A DNA stretch of 64,000 nt. It comes from an uncultured Psychroserpens sp. Lineage in GTDB: Bacteria; Bacteroidota; Bacteroidia; Flavobacteriales; Flavobacteriaceae. Of this stretch, positions 51,028 to 59,435 are shown piece by piece. Under the pieces are notes generated by a model. The model had not been told where the DNA came from. It worked only from the letters and a program-made list of their open reading frames with translations, and did no database searches. Every line of letters begins with the position of its first letter. The first letter of the stretch is position 1. The translations under genes were made by a program, and so were the position numbers. Location: assembly GCA_947489585.1 (NCBI GenBank), contig CANLEE010000008.1, positions 62,001 through 126,000 of the forward strand. The letters run 5' to 3'.

Positions 51028-52077
51028 ATGAAATTATCACACTTCAATTTTGACCTTCCAGAAGAATTATTAGCAGAACGTCCGTCAGATATTAGAGACG
51101 AATCAAGACTAATGGTTTTGGATAGAGAAAAACAAACAATCGAGCATAAATTATTTAAAGATGTCATTGATTATTTTGATGAAGGTGATGTAATGATATT
51201 AAATAATACAAAAGTGTTTCCTGCACGTTTGTATGGTAATAAAGAAAAAACTGGAGCGAGAATTGAGGTTTTCTTATTAAGAGAATTAAATGAAGAACAG
51301 CGCCTTTGGGATGTTTTAGTAGATCCTGCTCGTAAGATTAGAATTGGAAACAAATTATATTTTGGTGATGATGAAACGTTAGTTGCTGAGGTTATAGACA
51401 ATACAACATCAAGAGGGAGAACATTACGTTTCTTATACGATGGATCCTATAACGAATTTCGTAGAAAACTAACCGAATTAGGAGAGACTCCGCTTCCAAA
51501 GTATATTCAACGAGAAGTTGAACCAGAAGATCAAGAACGTTACCAAACCATTTTCGCAAAAAATGAAGGCGCAGTTGCTGCTCCAACAGCAGGCCTGCAC
51601 TTTTCAAGGCATTTGCTTAAGCGTTTAGAAATTAAAGGTGTAGAGCTTCCAGAAGTAACGTTACATGTAGGTTTAGGAACGTTTAACCCTGTAGAAGTAG
51701 AGGATCTGTCAAAACATAAAATGGATAGTGAAGAAATTTTTGTTACTAAACCAGCTACAGATATTATAAATAGAGGTATTGCCGAAAAAAGACGTGTTTG
51801 TGCCGTGGGTACAACAGCCATGCGTGCAATAGAAAGCTCGGTGTCTTCAAGTGGAACATTAAATGAGTATTCTGGGTGGACTAACAAGTTTATTTTTCCA
51901 CCTTACGAGTTTAGCATTGCTAATAGTATGATTACAAATTTCCATACGCCAAAATCAACTTTATTAATGATGGTGTCTGCTTTTGCTGGCCATGATTTTA
52001 TGAAAAGAGCTTACGATGAGGCGGTTAAAGAAGGGTATCGCTTTTATACCTATGGCGATGCCATGTTAATTATCTAA
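51028..52077 (+). CDS. queA: S-adenosylmethionine:tRNA ribosyltransferase-isomerase
   Basis: A protein of 349 residues, the usual length. Signatures: [87 protein letters not shown] and [19 protein letters not shown]. It adds the epoxycyclopentanediol precursor of queuosine to tRNA, using SAM as ribosyl donor. It has its own promoter with a long 5' hairpin. Confidence 0.97.
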   Translation: MKLSHFNFDLPEELLAERPSDIRDESRLMVLDREKQTIEHKLFKDVIDYFDEGDVMILNNTKVFPARLYGNKEKTGARIEVFLLRELNEEQRLWDVLVDPARKIRIGNKLYFGDDETLVAEVIDNTTSRGRTLRFLYDGSYNEFRRKLTELGETPLPKYIQREVEPEDQERYQTIFAKNEGAVAAPTAGLHFSRHLLKRLEIKGVELPEVTLHVGLGTFNPVEVEDLSKHKMDSEEIFVTKPATDIINRGIAEKRRVCAVGTTAMRAIESSVSSSGTLNEYSGWTNKFIFPPYEFSIANSMITNFHTPKSTLLMMVSAFAGHDFMKRAYDEAVKEGYRFYTYGDAMLII

Positions 52078-52097
52078 TAGAATTAAAAATATAAATG

Positions 52098-52126
52098 AAG
52101 CCTTATTTTTTAATAAGGCTTTTTTG
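52098..52126 (+). terminator. Intrinsic terminator of queA
   Basis: A 10-bp stem AAGCCTTATT / AATAAGGCTT with a TTTT loop and a T-rich tail, 20 bp after the stop codon. Confidence 0.85.
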
Positions 52127-52129
52127 TGT

Positions 52130-52211
52130 TTGGGCATTACCCTAAAGGGTCGTGCTCTCCGCTATATCTTTTGCAGAAAAACTGCAAAAGGATGCCGCAT
52201 CCATCACTAAT
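52130..52211 (+). repeat. Dispersed intergenic repeat, copy C
   Basis: Begins GGGCATTACCCTAAAGGGTCG and ends CACTAATGC. The terminal pair GCATTA...TAATGC corresponds to GCGTTA...TAACGC of copy A with a matching base change on both sides. An internal 9-bp hairpin CTTTTGCAG/CTGCAAAAG (52168-52176 with 52182-52190) has an AAAAA loop. It follows the queA terminator. Confidence 0.65.
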
Positions 52212-52269
52212 GCAGATTAAGACATCATAAAATCATAAATCTAATATCAAATATCGTTAATCCTTTCAT

Positions 52270-52277
52270 TACTTTTG
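52270..52277 (+). promoter_or_regulatory. -7 promoter box (TACTTTTG) of rlmN
   Basis: TACTTTTG fits TAnnTTTG and ends 7 bases before the rlmN start codon, so the mRNA would have almost no 5' leader. Confidence 0.5.
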
Positions 52278-52284
52278 CAAACAT

Positions 52285-53325
52285 ATGGAGGTCAAGAAAA
52301 AAGACATACGAGCGCTTACAAAAGAACAATTGAGAGCTTTTTTTGTGAGTGAAGGTGATAAAGCATTTCGAGGTAATCAAGTGTACGAATGGTTATGGAG
52401 TAAAAGCGCGCATACTTTTGAAGATATGACTAATATTTCTAAAGATACACGACAAAAACTTCAAGACAATTTTGTTATCAACCATATCAAAGTAGACCAG
52501 ATACAAAAAAGCGCTGATGGTACTATTAAAAATGCTGTACGGTTACATGACGGACTTATTGTAGAATCGGTTTTAATTCCAGTAAAAAACCGAACAACAG
52601 CATGTGTGTCAAGTCAAGTAGGATGTAGTTTAGATTGTCGATTTTGTGCAACTGCACGATTAAAACGTATGCGAAATTTAAATCCAGATGAAATCTATGA
52701 TCAAGTCGTCGCTATAGATAAAGAAAGTAGATTGTACCATAATAGACCACTAAGCAATATTGTATTTATGGGAATGGGAGAACCACTCATGAATTATAAT
52801 AATGTGCTAAAAGCTATAGAGAAAATTACATCTCCAGAAGGTTTGGCAATGTCGCCAAAGCGAATTGTTGTATCAACTTCAGGTGTTCCAAAGATGATAA
52901 AAAAAATGGCAGATGATGAAGTCAAATTCAAGTTAGCCGTATCACTTCATTCTGCTATAGATGAAATTCGAACTTCAATAATGCCCTTTAATGCGACATT
53001 TCCACTAAAAGATTTAAGAGAAGCATTAGAATATTGGTATGCTAAAACTAAAAATAGAATCACCTATGAATATGTCGTTTGGGACGGCATAAACGACACA
53101 AAAAAAGATGTGGATGCATTGATTAAGTTTTGCAAATTTGCACCTAGCAAAGTGAACTTAATAGAATACAATCCAATAGACGATGGCGAATTTCAACAAG
53201 CCAATTCTAAAGCTATAGATATGTATGTTGAAATGTTAGAAGCGCATCATATTACAGTTACAGTCCGTCGATCCAGAGGAAAAGATATTGATGCGGCTTG
53301 TGGGCAGTTAGCAAATAAATCATAA
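52285..53325 (+). CDS. rlmN: 23S rRNA/tRNA adenine-C2 methyltransferase (radical SAM)
   Basis: A protein of 346 residues. Radical SAM CxxxCxxC motif in VGCSLDCRFCATA (about 111-123); VFMGMGEPLMNYNNVLKAI (GEP motif), RIVVSTSGVP, AVSLHS, YNPIDDGEFQ and the conserved Cys near the C-terminus in DIDAACGQL. It methylates C2 of A2503 in 23S rRNA and A37 in some tRNAs. Confidence 0.97.
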   Translation: MEVKKKDIRALTKEQLRAFFVSEGDKAFRGNQVYEWLWSKSAHTFEDMTNISKDTRQKLQDNFVINHIKVDQIQKSADGTIKNAVRLHDGLIVESVLIPVKNRTTACVSSQVGCSLDCRFCATARLKRMRNLNPDEIYDQVVAIDKESRLYHNRPLSNIVFMGMGEPLMNYNNVLKAIEKITSPEGLAMSPKRIVVSTSGVPKMIKKMADDEVKFKLAVSLHSAIDEIRTSIMPFNATFPLKDLREALEYWYAKTKNRITYEYVVWDGINDTKKDVDALIKFCKFAPSKVNLIEYNPIDDGEFQQANSKAIDMYVEMLEAHHITVTVRRSRGKDIDAACGQLANKS

Positions 53326-53326
53326 T

Positions 53327-53358
53327 AAAAAAAGCGACCAATTGGCCGCTTTTTTTTA
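53327..53358. terminator. Bidirectional terminator between rlmN and the T9SS cargo gene
   Basis: AAAAAAAGCG-A-CC / GG-C-CGCTTTTTTT around an AATT loop, with A and T tracts on both sides. It lies between convergent genes. Confidence 0.82.
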
Positions 53359-53373
53359 TAAATAAATAAAAAA

Positions 53374-54201
53374 CTATTGTTTTAAAATTTTAATAGTTTG
53401 TACTTTTCCTTTAATAGCTATTTTAGCTAAATATACACCATCTGTTAATCCAGACATATCAATAATTTCATTATTTTCAGATAATGATTTAGTGATGACA
53501 CGCTGACCTAAAATATTGAATAAATCAATATTGTCTAAAGGGATGCTTGAAGATTCTAGAATAAGCTGATCTGTGTTTTTGTTATACGAATGTGTAAATG
53601 TATTAGATGAAAACTCATCAACACTTAAAGATGTTTGTCCAGCTTCAATAGCCTCATCTGGTGTAGTGTTGTAAGCGTAATCTTTAACAATAATAGTTGC
53701 ACCACTTGCAGCTACTTCAATTCTTGCCCATCCATAATGTGTGTCTGCGCCGATAAAAAATCGAAAACCTACATAACCGTCCATACCATCACAAAACTGA
53801 CTGTTGGAGTAATTACAGCTACCGTAATTGAAATCACCTCTAGCACCAGCAAAAGTTGGGCTTGTGCCGTCAATAACTGTTCCAGCTGTTAAATTAGATG
53901 GGTAATTGTATGCACCCGAATTAAATCCAACCATTAAGTTCGAATTGTAAGCTGAAGCCATTGAACTAGCTGCAGGGAAAATAAATGCAAAGTTAGTTCC
54001 ATTTGCTCCAAACAGGTAATCGCCAGTAGCATCATTATTTAGATCTATGGCATAGCGAGTAGATAAAGCATCAACTGTTTCATCTGCAATATCAGTATAA
54101 ACAATTTGACCACTAGCATTCGCCGTACCTAATATGGCTGCTGAAAACGCACCATATTTTAAAAGTCTTTTTGAAAGTTTTTCAGAAGTAGTTTTTTTCA
54201 T
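53374..54201 (-). CDS. Secreted protein with T9SS type A sorting domain
   Basis: A protein of 275 residues. The N-terminus has a basic, rather long signal peptide (MKKTTSEKLSKRLLKYGAFS... ending ANASGQ). The body contains FNYGSCNYSNSQFCDGMDGY and FFIGADTHYGWARIEVAA, a surface-domain pattern (YGWxRI) seen in secreted Bacteroidota proteins. The last 80 residues form a Por-secretion sorting domain (TFTHSYNKNTDQLILESS, DLFNILGQRV, MSGLTDGVYLAKI). Function unknown. Confidence 0.82.
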   Translation of the reverse strand: MKKTTSEKLSKRLLKYGAFSAAILGTANASGQIVYTDIADETVDALSTRYAIDLNNDATGDYLFGANGTNFAFIFPAASSMASAYNSNLMVGFNSGAYNYPSNLTAGTVIDGTSPTFAGARGDFNYGSCNYSNSQFCDGMDGYVGFRFFIGADTHYGWARIEVAASGATIIVKDYAYNTTPDEAIEAGQTSLSVDEFSSNTFTHSYNKNTDQLILESSSIPLDNIDLFNILGQRVITKSLSENNEIIDMSGLTDGVYLAKIAIKGKVQTIKILKQ

Positions 54202-54269
54202 ATATTTTTGATATTTAAAGTGTTTGTTGTGAAATACTTCACTAAAATAGAGATTTAATGTTGGTAATA

Positions 54270-54277
54270 CAAATTTA
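54270..54277 (-). promoter_or_regulatory. -7 promoter box (TAAATTTG) of the T9SS cargo gene
   Basis: On the minus strand TAAATTTG fits TAnnTTTG, 68 bases before the start at 54201. It lies in the 80-bp gap shared with the divergent small gene at 54282. Confidence 0.4.
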
Positions 54278-54281
54278 TTGA

Positions 54282-54440
54282 ATGAAAAAAAAGCCGTTAA
54301 ACAGTGAAAGTAAGATAGTTATAAATGCTTCAGATATACCATTAGAAAGCAGTCTTGGCTTACTAGCCTATGGTGATATTGCCTTTGAAGCATGGCGAGA
54401 ACTAAAAAAGCAATCCAGAAAAGATAAATCAAATGAGTAA
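54282..54440 (+). CDS. Small protein upstream of, and overlapping, the phosphodiesterase fusion gene
   Basis: A 52-residue frame starting MKKKPLNSESKIVINASDIP, then LESSLGLLAYGDIAFEAWRE and a charged tail. No signal or membrane segment; a helix is likely at LGLLAYGDIAFEAWRELKK. Its last 8 bases overlap the start of the next gene, so the two are translationally coupled and probably act together. I believe similar small genes precede related phosphodiesterase genes, but cannot confirm. Confidence 0.6.
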   Translation: MKKKPLNSESKIVINASDIPLESSLGLLAYGDIAFEAWRELKKQSRKDKSNE

Positions 54441-56952
54441 AAATAAACTGCTTTTGATAGGCTGGGATGCGGCAGATTGGAAAATAATTGGACCTTTATT
54501 AGCAAAAGGACAAATGCCAGCACTTAAAAGAATGATTGATAATGGCGTATATGGAAACATGAGTACTATGAATCCTCCATATTCTCCAATGTTATGGTCT
54601 TCAGTTGCAACTGGAAAAACACCTGATAAACATGGCGTATTAGGCTTCATCGAAGTCATGAATGATGATAGTGGAGTAAGACCTGTTACTGCACATTCAA
54701 GAAAAGCTAGAGCATTATGGAATATTCTACATCATAAGGGTTACAAAAGTAATTTAGTTGGATGGTGGCCTAGTTTTCCTGCAGAACCAATTAATGGTGT
54801 TGTAGTAACCGATAAATTTCAAAAAGTATCAGTAGACCCAGCAAAACCAAAACCTATTGAAAGAGGAACAATTCACCCGCATGCATTACTAAAAGATTAT
54901 AAAGATTTAAGAATGTTTCCTTTTGAAATCACAAGCGAACATATTTTACCCTTTGTACCACAAGCAGCAAGGGTTGATCAAGAGAAAAATAGAGGTTTAA
55001 ATCCAGTAAGTAAAATTGTTTCTGAGAATGTGTCTATTCATAATGCAGCGACAAAGCTTTTAAGAACAACAGAATGGGATTTTATGGCAATTTATTACGA
55101 TTTAATTGATCATTTTTGCCATTCTTATATGAAATTCCACCCTCCAAAACTTAGAGGGATTAATCAGGAACAATACGAGATATATAAAGATGCTGTTGTT
55201 GGATCATATCGATTTCAAGATATGATGCTAGAAAGAACACTAGAATTAGTTGATGAAGACACAACAGTCATTGTAATGTCTGATCATGGTTTCGAGTCTG
55301 GCAACAAAAGGCTAATAAAAATGCCAAAAGTTCAAGCCGCAGCAGCGATGGATCATAGACAATTTGGAATGTTTGTCGCTACTGGACCAAACATTAAAAA
55401 GAATGAGAAAGTATATGGTTTAGGACTTATAGATATGGCTCCAACAATATTGCACCACTTTAATTTGCCTGTAGGTAAAGATATGGATGGGAAAGTGGCA
55501 TTGGAAATTTTTAAAGAGCCGAAAGACATTAAATATATTGAGAGTTGGGAGAATGTTGAAGGCGATTTTGGAGAGTTGCAAGAAAAAGAAAATTTAGATA
55601 CATTTTCTGATGAAGAAACTATGGAGCAATTAATTGAATTAGGTTATATAGAAAAACCTGATGAATCCATAGAAACTGCAGTAATAAAGACCAAATGTGA
55701 TTTAAAGCATAATTTGGCTCGAGTTTATCTAGGAAAAAAGGATTATAATAAAGCCAAAGAGATTTTATTAAAACTCATTACCGAAAAAGAGCCTATAGAT
55801 GTAAGTCCATTTTATATGGACTTAGTGACATTAAGTCTAGAGCAAAAAAAATATGATCAAGCAGGAGAATTTTTAGAAAAATTAAAAACAATAAAAACAG
55901 AAGTTAAATATGCGCTGTTTTTTCCTGAAGCTTCAATATTGCTTGGAAAAGGTAAATCCTATAAAGCTATACAGGTACTAGAAAAAGCTAAAAATGAAAA
56001 TAGACAGAATAATTCAGAAATATGGTTTAAATTAGGAGTTGCAAATCATACTCTAGGAAAGTTCACTGATGCTCAAGTCGCTTTTGAACGTGCTATTGAA
56101 CTAGAACCTGATAAAGCAAAATACCATGCAGCTTTGGCTGAGAATTTAATTGAATTAAATGAATATGAAGAAGCGGTAGAATCAGCTTTAACAAGTATCG
56201 AATTGGTAAAGTATTTTTCAAAAGCACATTATGTTCTAGGTAGAGCTTTAGATAAAATGGGTGATTATGCTAATGCAAAGATTGCTTATGATACAGCAGC
56301 TAGATTAACTCCCAAAACCTACCATCGTGCAGAGCAAGCCTCACAAAATATCATTGAAAAAATTGAATTGGTTGACAAAAGATCAAATGCGTATAAAAAA
56401 GATCAAATCGTAATTGTTTCAGGGTTGCCGAGATCTGGCACTTCATTGATGATGCAAATGCTTAATAAAGGAGGTGTAGAAGTTTTAACTGATGAAAACA
56501 GAAAGGCTGATGAATCTAATCCAAAAGGTTATTTTGAATATGACCCGGTAATGTCTATTCATAAAGATAATTCTTGGATTAATAAAGCGCAAAATAAATC
56601 TGTAAAAGTAGTCGCTCCATTACTCAAATTTTTAGATCAAAAATATAGATATAAAATCATTTTTATGAATAGAGACTTGACAGAAATTATAAAGTCTCAA
56701 CAAAAGATGATTGGGAAAGATCCTGATAATTTACCAGTTAAACTTTTTAATTCGTTTAATAAATTACTAGATAAAGTTGAGGTCTGGAAGGAAAAAGAAC
56801 CTGGTGTTGAACTCATTTATATCAATTACAAAGATGTCTTAAATAATACTCAAGAAATTAGCGAAAGCATATCTCAATTTATAGGTGTGCCATTAGACAC
56901 AAAAGAAATGGCATCTTGTGTTGATAAAAACTTATATCGAAATAGAATGTAG
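54433..56952 (+). CDS. Alkaline-phosphatase-superfamily phosphodiesterase - TPR - sulfotransferase fusion
   Basis: A protein of 839 residues with no signal peptide. Residues 1-320 are a type I phosphodiesterase/nucleotide pyrophosphatase domain: LLIGWDAADWKI (metal Asp), PPYSPMLWSSVATGKTPDKHG (nucleophile region), YDLIDHFCH and IVMSDHGFESG (metal Asp/His). Residues about 415-645 are tetratricopeptide repeats (HNLARVYLGKKDYNKAKEIL; IWFKLGVANHTLGKFTDAQV; AHYVLGRALDKMGDYANAKI). Residues 655-839 are a sulfotransferase with the PAPS 5'-phosphate loop IVSGLPRSGTSLMMQM and a late LIYINYKDVL segment. It may remove and transfer groups on a common acceptor bound by the TPR. The acceptor is unknown. Confidence 0.85.
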   Translation: MSKNKLLLIGWDAADWKIIGPLLAKGQMPALKRMIDNGVYGNMSTMNPPYSPMLWSSVATGKTPDKHGVLGFIEVMNDDSGVRPVTAHSRKARALWNILHHKGYKSNLVGWWPSFPAEPINGVVVTDKFQKVSVDPAKPKPIERGTIHPHALLKDYKDLRMFPFEITSEHILPFVPQAARVDQEKNRGLNPVSKIVSENVSIHNAATKLLRTTEWDFMAIYYDLIDHFCHSYMKFHPPKLRGINQEQYEIYKDAVVGSYRFQDMMLERTLELVDEDTTVIVMSDHGFESGNKRLIKMPKVQAAAAMDHRQFGMFVATGPNIKKNEKVYGLGLIDMAPTILHHFNLPVGKDMDGKVALEIFKEPKDIKYIESWENVEGDFGELQEKENLDTFSDEETMEQLIELGYIEKPDESIETAVIKTKCDLKHNLARVYLGKKDYNKAKEILLKLITEKEPIDVSPFYMDLVTLSLEQKKYDQAGEFLEKLKTIKTEVKYALFFPEASILLGKGKSYKAIQVLEKAKNENRQNNSEIWFKLGVANHTLGKFTDAQVAFERAIELEPDKAKYHAALAENLIELNEYEEAVESALTSIELVKYFSKAHYVLGRALDKMGDYANAKIAYDTAARLTPKTYHRAEQASQNIIEKIELVDKRSNAYKKDQIVIVSGLPRSGTSLMMQMLNKGGVEVLTDENRKADESNPKGYFEYDPVMSIHKDNSWINKAQNKSVKVVAPLLKFLDQKYRYKIIFMNRDLTEIIKSQQKMIGKDPDNLPVKLFNSFNKLLDKVEVWKEKEPGVELIYINYKDVLNNTQEISESISQFIGVPLDTKEMASCVDKNLYRNRM

Positions 56953-56982
56953 AATCAAGATTTAGTTTAAATCTCATTATCA

Positions 56983-57960
56983 TTGAAAATAACTGAACAA
57001 ATAAAACAGCCTATTGCTTATGAGATGGAACTTTTTGAACAAAAGTTCCTGCTCTCTATGTCTAGTAAAGTGGCTTTATTAAACCGTATTACGCATTACA
57101 TTGTTAACCGCAAAGGAAAACAAATGCGACCAATGTTTGTGTTTTTGGTAGCCAAAATGGTCGATAACGGTCAAGTTAGTGAACGAACCTATAGAGGAGC
57201 TTCAGTTATAGAGTTAATTCATACAGCAACACTAGTTCATGATGATGTCGTTGATGATAGTAATCGAAGACGAGGTTTTTTCTCCATTAACGCGCTTTGG
57301 AAAAATAAAATAGCAGTGCTCATTGGTGATTTTCTTTTGTCAAAAGGTTTACTTCTTTCTATTGATAATAATGATTTTGACTTACTTAAAATTATTTCAG
57401 TGGCTGTTCGTGAAATGAGTGAAGGTGAATTACTTCAAATTGAAAAAGCGAGGCAATTAGACATTACTGAAGCGATATACTACGATATTATAAGACAAAA
57501 AACGGCAACCCTTATTGCTGCTTGTTGTAGCTTAGGCGCAGCTTCAGTTAAACCAAATTCGGATCATGTTGAGGCTATGAGGAGGTTTGGAGAACTTATT
57601 GGCATGGCATTTCAGATTAAAGATGATTTATTTGATTATGGAGAAGAAGCCATAGGGAAGCCAACGGGAATTGATATCAAAGAACAAAAAATGACACTCC
57701 CATTAATTCATGTTTTGAATACCTGTTCTAAAAAAGAAAAGTCATGGTTAATTAATTCGGTTAAAAACCATAATAAAGACAAGAAGAGAGTGAAAGAGGT
57801 GATTACTTTTGTAAAAACTAATCATGGACTCGATTATGCCATTAATAAAATGAAACAGTTTCAATCTGAAGCCTTAGAGATATTAAATACCTATCCAGAA
57901 TCTCAGTATAAAACGTCATTAGAGTTAATGGTAAATTATGTCATTGATAGAAAAAAATAA
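56983..57960 (+). CDS. Polyprenyl synthetase (long-chain isoprenyl diphosphate synthase)
   Basis: A protein of 325 residues starting with TTG at 56983 (MKITEQIKQPIAYEMELFE), the best start since the frame matches family N-termini. First Asp-rich motif HDDVVDDSNRRRG (about 86), GDFLLSKG, and second motif QIKDDLFDYGE (about 211) with GKPTGIDIKEQKMTLPLI. It makes the side chain of menaquinone, probably. Which chain length cannot be told by eye. Confidence 0.93.
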   Translation: MKITEQIKQPIAYEMELFEQKFLLSMSSKVALLNRITHYIVNRKGKQMRPMFVFLVAKMVDNGQVSERTYRGASVIELIHTATLVHDDVVDDSNRRRGFFSINALWKNKIAVLIGDFLLSKGLLLSIDNNDFDLLKIISVAVREMSEGELLQIEKARQLDITEAIYYDIIRQKTATLIAACCSLGAASVKPNSDHVEAMRRFGELIGMAFQIKDDLFDYGEEAIGKPTGIDIKEQKMTLPLIHVLNTCSKKEKSWLINSVKNHNKDKKRVKEVITFVKTNHGLDYAINKMKQFQSEALEILNTYPESQYKTSLELMVNYVIDRKK

Positions 57961-57975
57961 TTTTTTTCACCTTTA

Positions 57976-58003
57976 GGCAACCATTTGCATACTTATTGCG
58001 TCT
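57976..58003 (+). promoter_or_regulatory. ECF-type promoter of the sigma factor operon
   Basis: GGCAACC (57976-57982), 15 bp, GCGTCT (57998-58003) followed by TTATAAA. From memory GCAACC / GCGTCT precedes autoregulated ECF sigma genes in Bacteroidota. The start codon follows at 58034. A similar pair occurs on the minus strand at 14046-14021. Confidence 0.6.
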
Positions 58004-58033
58004 TTATAAATAGAAGACCAAACGAAAGCTATT

Positions 58034-58600
58034 TTGAAAGTCATTCAACTACATCACAAGAATAATACAACGCTTATAAAAAAAGCAGCTAAAGGCAAGC
58101 GCGATGCTCAACATACACTGTTTGAAATTCATGCGCCAAAAATGCTAAGTGTGTGTAGGTATTATGTGAAAGACATGCAAAATGCAGAGTCTGTGATGTT
58201 AAAAGGATTTTTCAAAGCGTTCACTAACCTTAAAAGTTTTAAAAACGAAGGAAGTTTTGAAGGTTGGTTAAGACGTATCATGGTAAGAGAATCTATTTCT
58301 TTTTTAAGGCAAGAAAAAAACATAGAATTCTCTGTTGAAGATGAAGTGATTCATCAAGAGCATTACAATAACATTGATTCTCAAATCGAAGTCGCTCAAA
58401 TTCAACAACTTATAGATGAGCTTCCCGAAGGTTATAAAATGGTATTTGTCATGTATGCTGTTGAAGGGTATAAGCACCATGAAATAGCAAAGCTCTTGAA
58501 CATTTCTCAAGGCACATCAAAATCACAGTTATTTAAAGCAAGACAAATGCTTCAGAAAAAGATTAAGGACATAAATACAACAAGTTATGGCACCAATTAA
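58034..58600 (+). CDS. RNA polymerase sigma factor, ECF type
   Basis: A protein of 188 residues starting with TTG 58034 (MKVIQLHHKNNTTLIKKAAK). Region 2: AQHTLFEIHAPKMLSVCRYYVKDMQNAESVM, FKAFTNLKSFKNEGSFEGWLRRIMV; region 4: IDELPEGYKMVFVMYAVEGYKHHEIAKLLNIS and GTSKSQLFKARQML. It overlaps the next gene, a probable anti-sigma or membrane partner, by 14 bp. The promoter upstream suggests autoregulation. Confidence 0.93.
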   Translation: MKVIQLHHKNNTTLIKKAAKGKRDAQHTLFEIHAPKMLSVCRYYVKDMQNAESVMLKGFFKAFTNLKSFKNEGSFEGWLRRIMVRESISFLRQEKNIEFSVEDEVIHQEHYNNIDSQIEVAQIQQLIDELPEGYKMVFVMYAVEGYKHHEIAKLLNISQGTSKSQLFKARQMLQKKIKDINTTSYGTN

Positions 58601-59408
58601 ATTTGAAGACACAATAAAAGATAAGCTAGAAAAGCGAACATTACAACCGTCACATGATGCTTGGAGTCAACTTTCAACACAGCTTGATGCTGAAGATAAA
58701 AAGAATTCGAGAAGTCTGTTTTTTTATATCGGAATTGCTGCAAGTATCGTAGGTGTCTTACTAGTAACAACTTTATTTTTTAAATCTTCGGAAGAACAAA
58801 CACTTGTACCTGCTCTAGTTGAAACAGCTTTTGAAATGCCAGAAGAGAAAAATGGCAATAGTATAAATTCTAATGCATCTGATCGTAGTGTGACTACTAC
58901 AAATATAGATCACATTCAAAATGAAAATAATATAAAAGAGACAGTATCTCAAAACCATACATCAAATAAAAACCAACTAACGGTTGCTGTTGTTTCAGAA
59001 GAGCAGAAAATGAATAAGCAACTTAAAAACAATGTAATCAACACTAGTGAAACTAAAACATCGGTAGCTGTTGTAAATAATTCTGAAGAAGCACAGAAAA
59101 CATTAACCACTTTAAATGAATTAACTTTTGAGGAAGCAAAAGCTATAGAAGTAGTTGAGCATATCAAAAAGTTAGAAATTGAAAAAGGATCGGTTAGCGA
59201 TGCTGAAATTGAAGACCTTTTAAAACAGGCAGAAAAAGAAATTTTAAGACAACGCATATATAATGAAACAACACGAACGGTTGATGCTGAGGCCTTACTT
59301 CAAGACGTTGAAGATGATCTCGAACGTTCGTTTAGAACCAGAGTATTTGAAACTTTAAAATCCAGTTATAAAACGGTAAAAACTGCAGTCGCCGAGCGTA
59401 ACAATTAA
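58587..59408 (+). CDS. Membrane-anchored protein, probable anti-sigma factor or partner of the ECF sigma
   Basis: A protein of 273 residues. A short cytosolic part (about 1-45; KFEDTIKDKLEKRTLQPSHDAWSQLSTQL), one membrane helix (LFFYIGIAASIVGVLLVTTLFF, about 47-67), then a long periplasmic part rich in Asn, Glu, Lys and Thr, with a helical C-terminus. The layout (short cytosolic domain, one membrane helix, gene overlapping the sigma gene) is that of an anti-sigma regulator, but there is no recognisable anti-sigma motif, so the assignment rests on context. Confidence 0.65.
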   Translation: MAPIKFEDTIKDKLEKRTLQPSHDAWSQLSTQLDAEDKKNSRSLFFYIGIAASIVGVLLVTTLFFKSSEEQTLVPALVETAFEMPEEKNGNSINSNASDRSVTTTNIDHIQNENNIKETVSQNHTSNKNQLTVAVVSEEQKMNKQLKNNVINTSETKTSVAVVNNSEEAQKTLTTLNELTFEEAKAIEVVEHIKKLEIEKGSVSDAEIEDLLKQAEKEILRQRIYNETTRTVDAEALLQDVEDDLERSFRTRVFETLKSSYKTVKTAVAERNN

Positions 59409-59435
59409 ATAATCATCAATTAAAAAACAAACATT

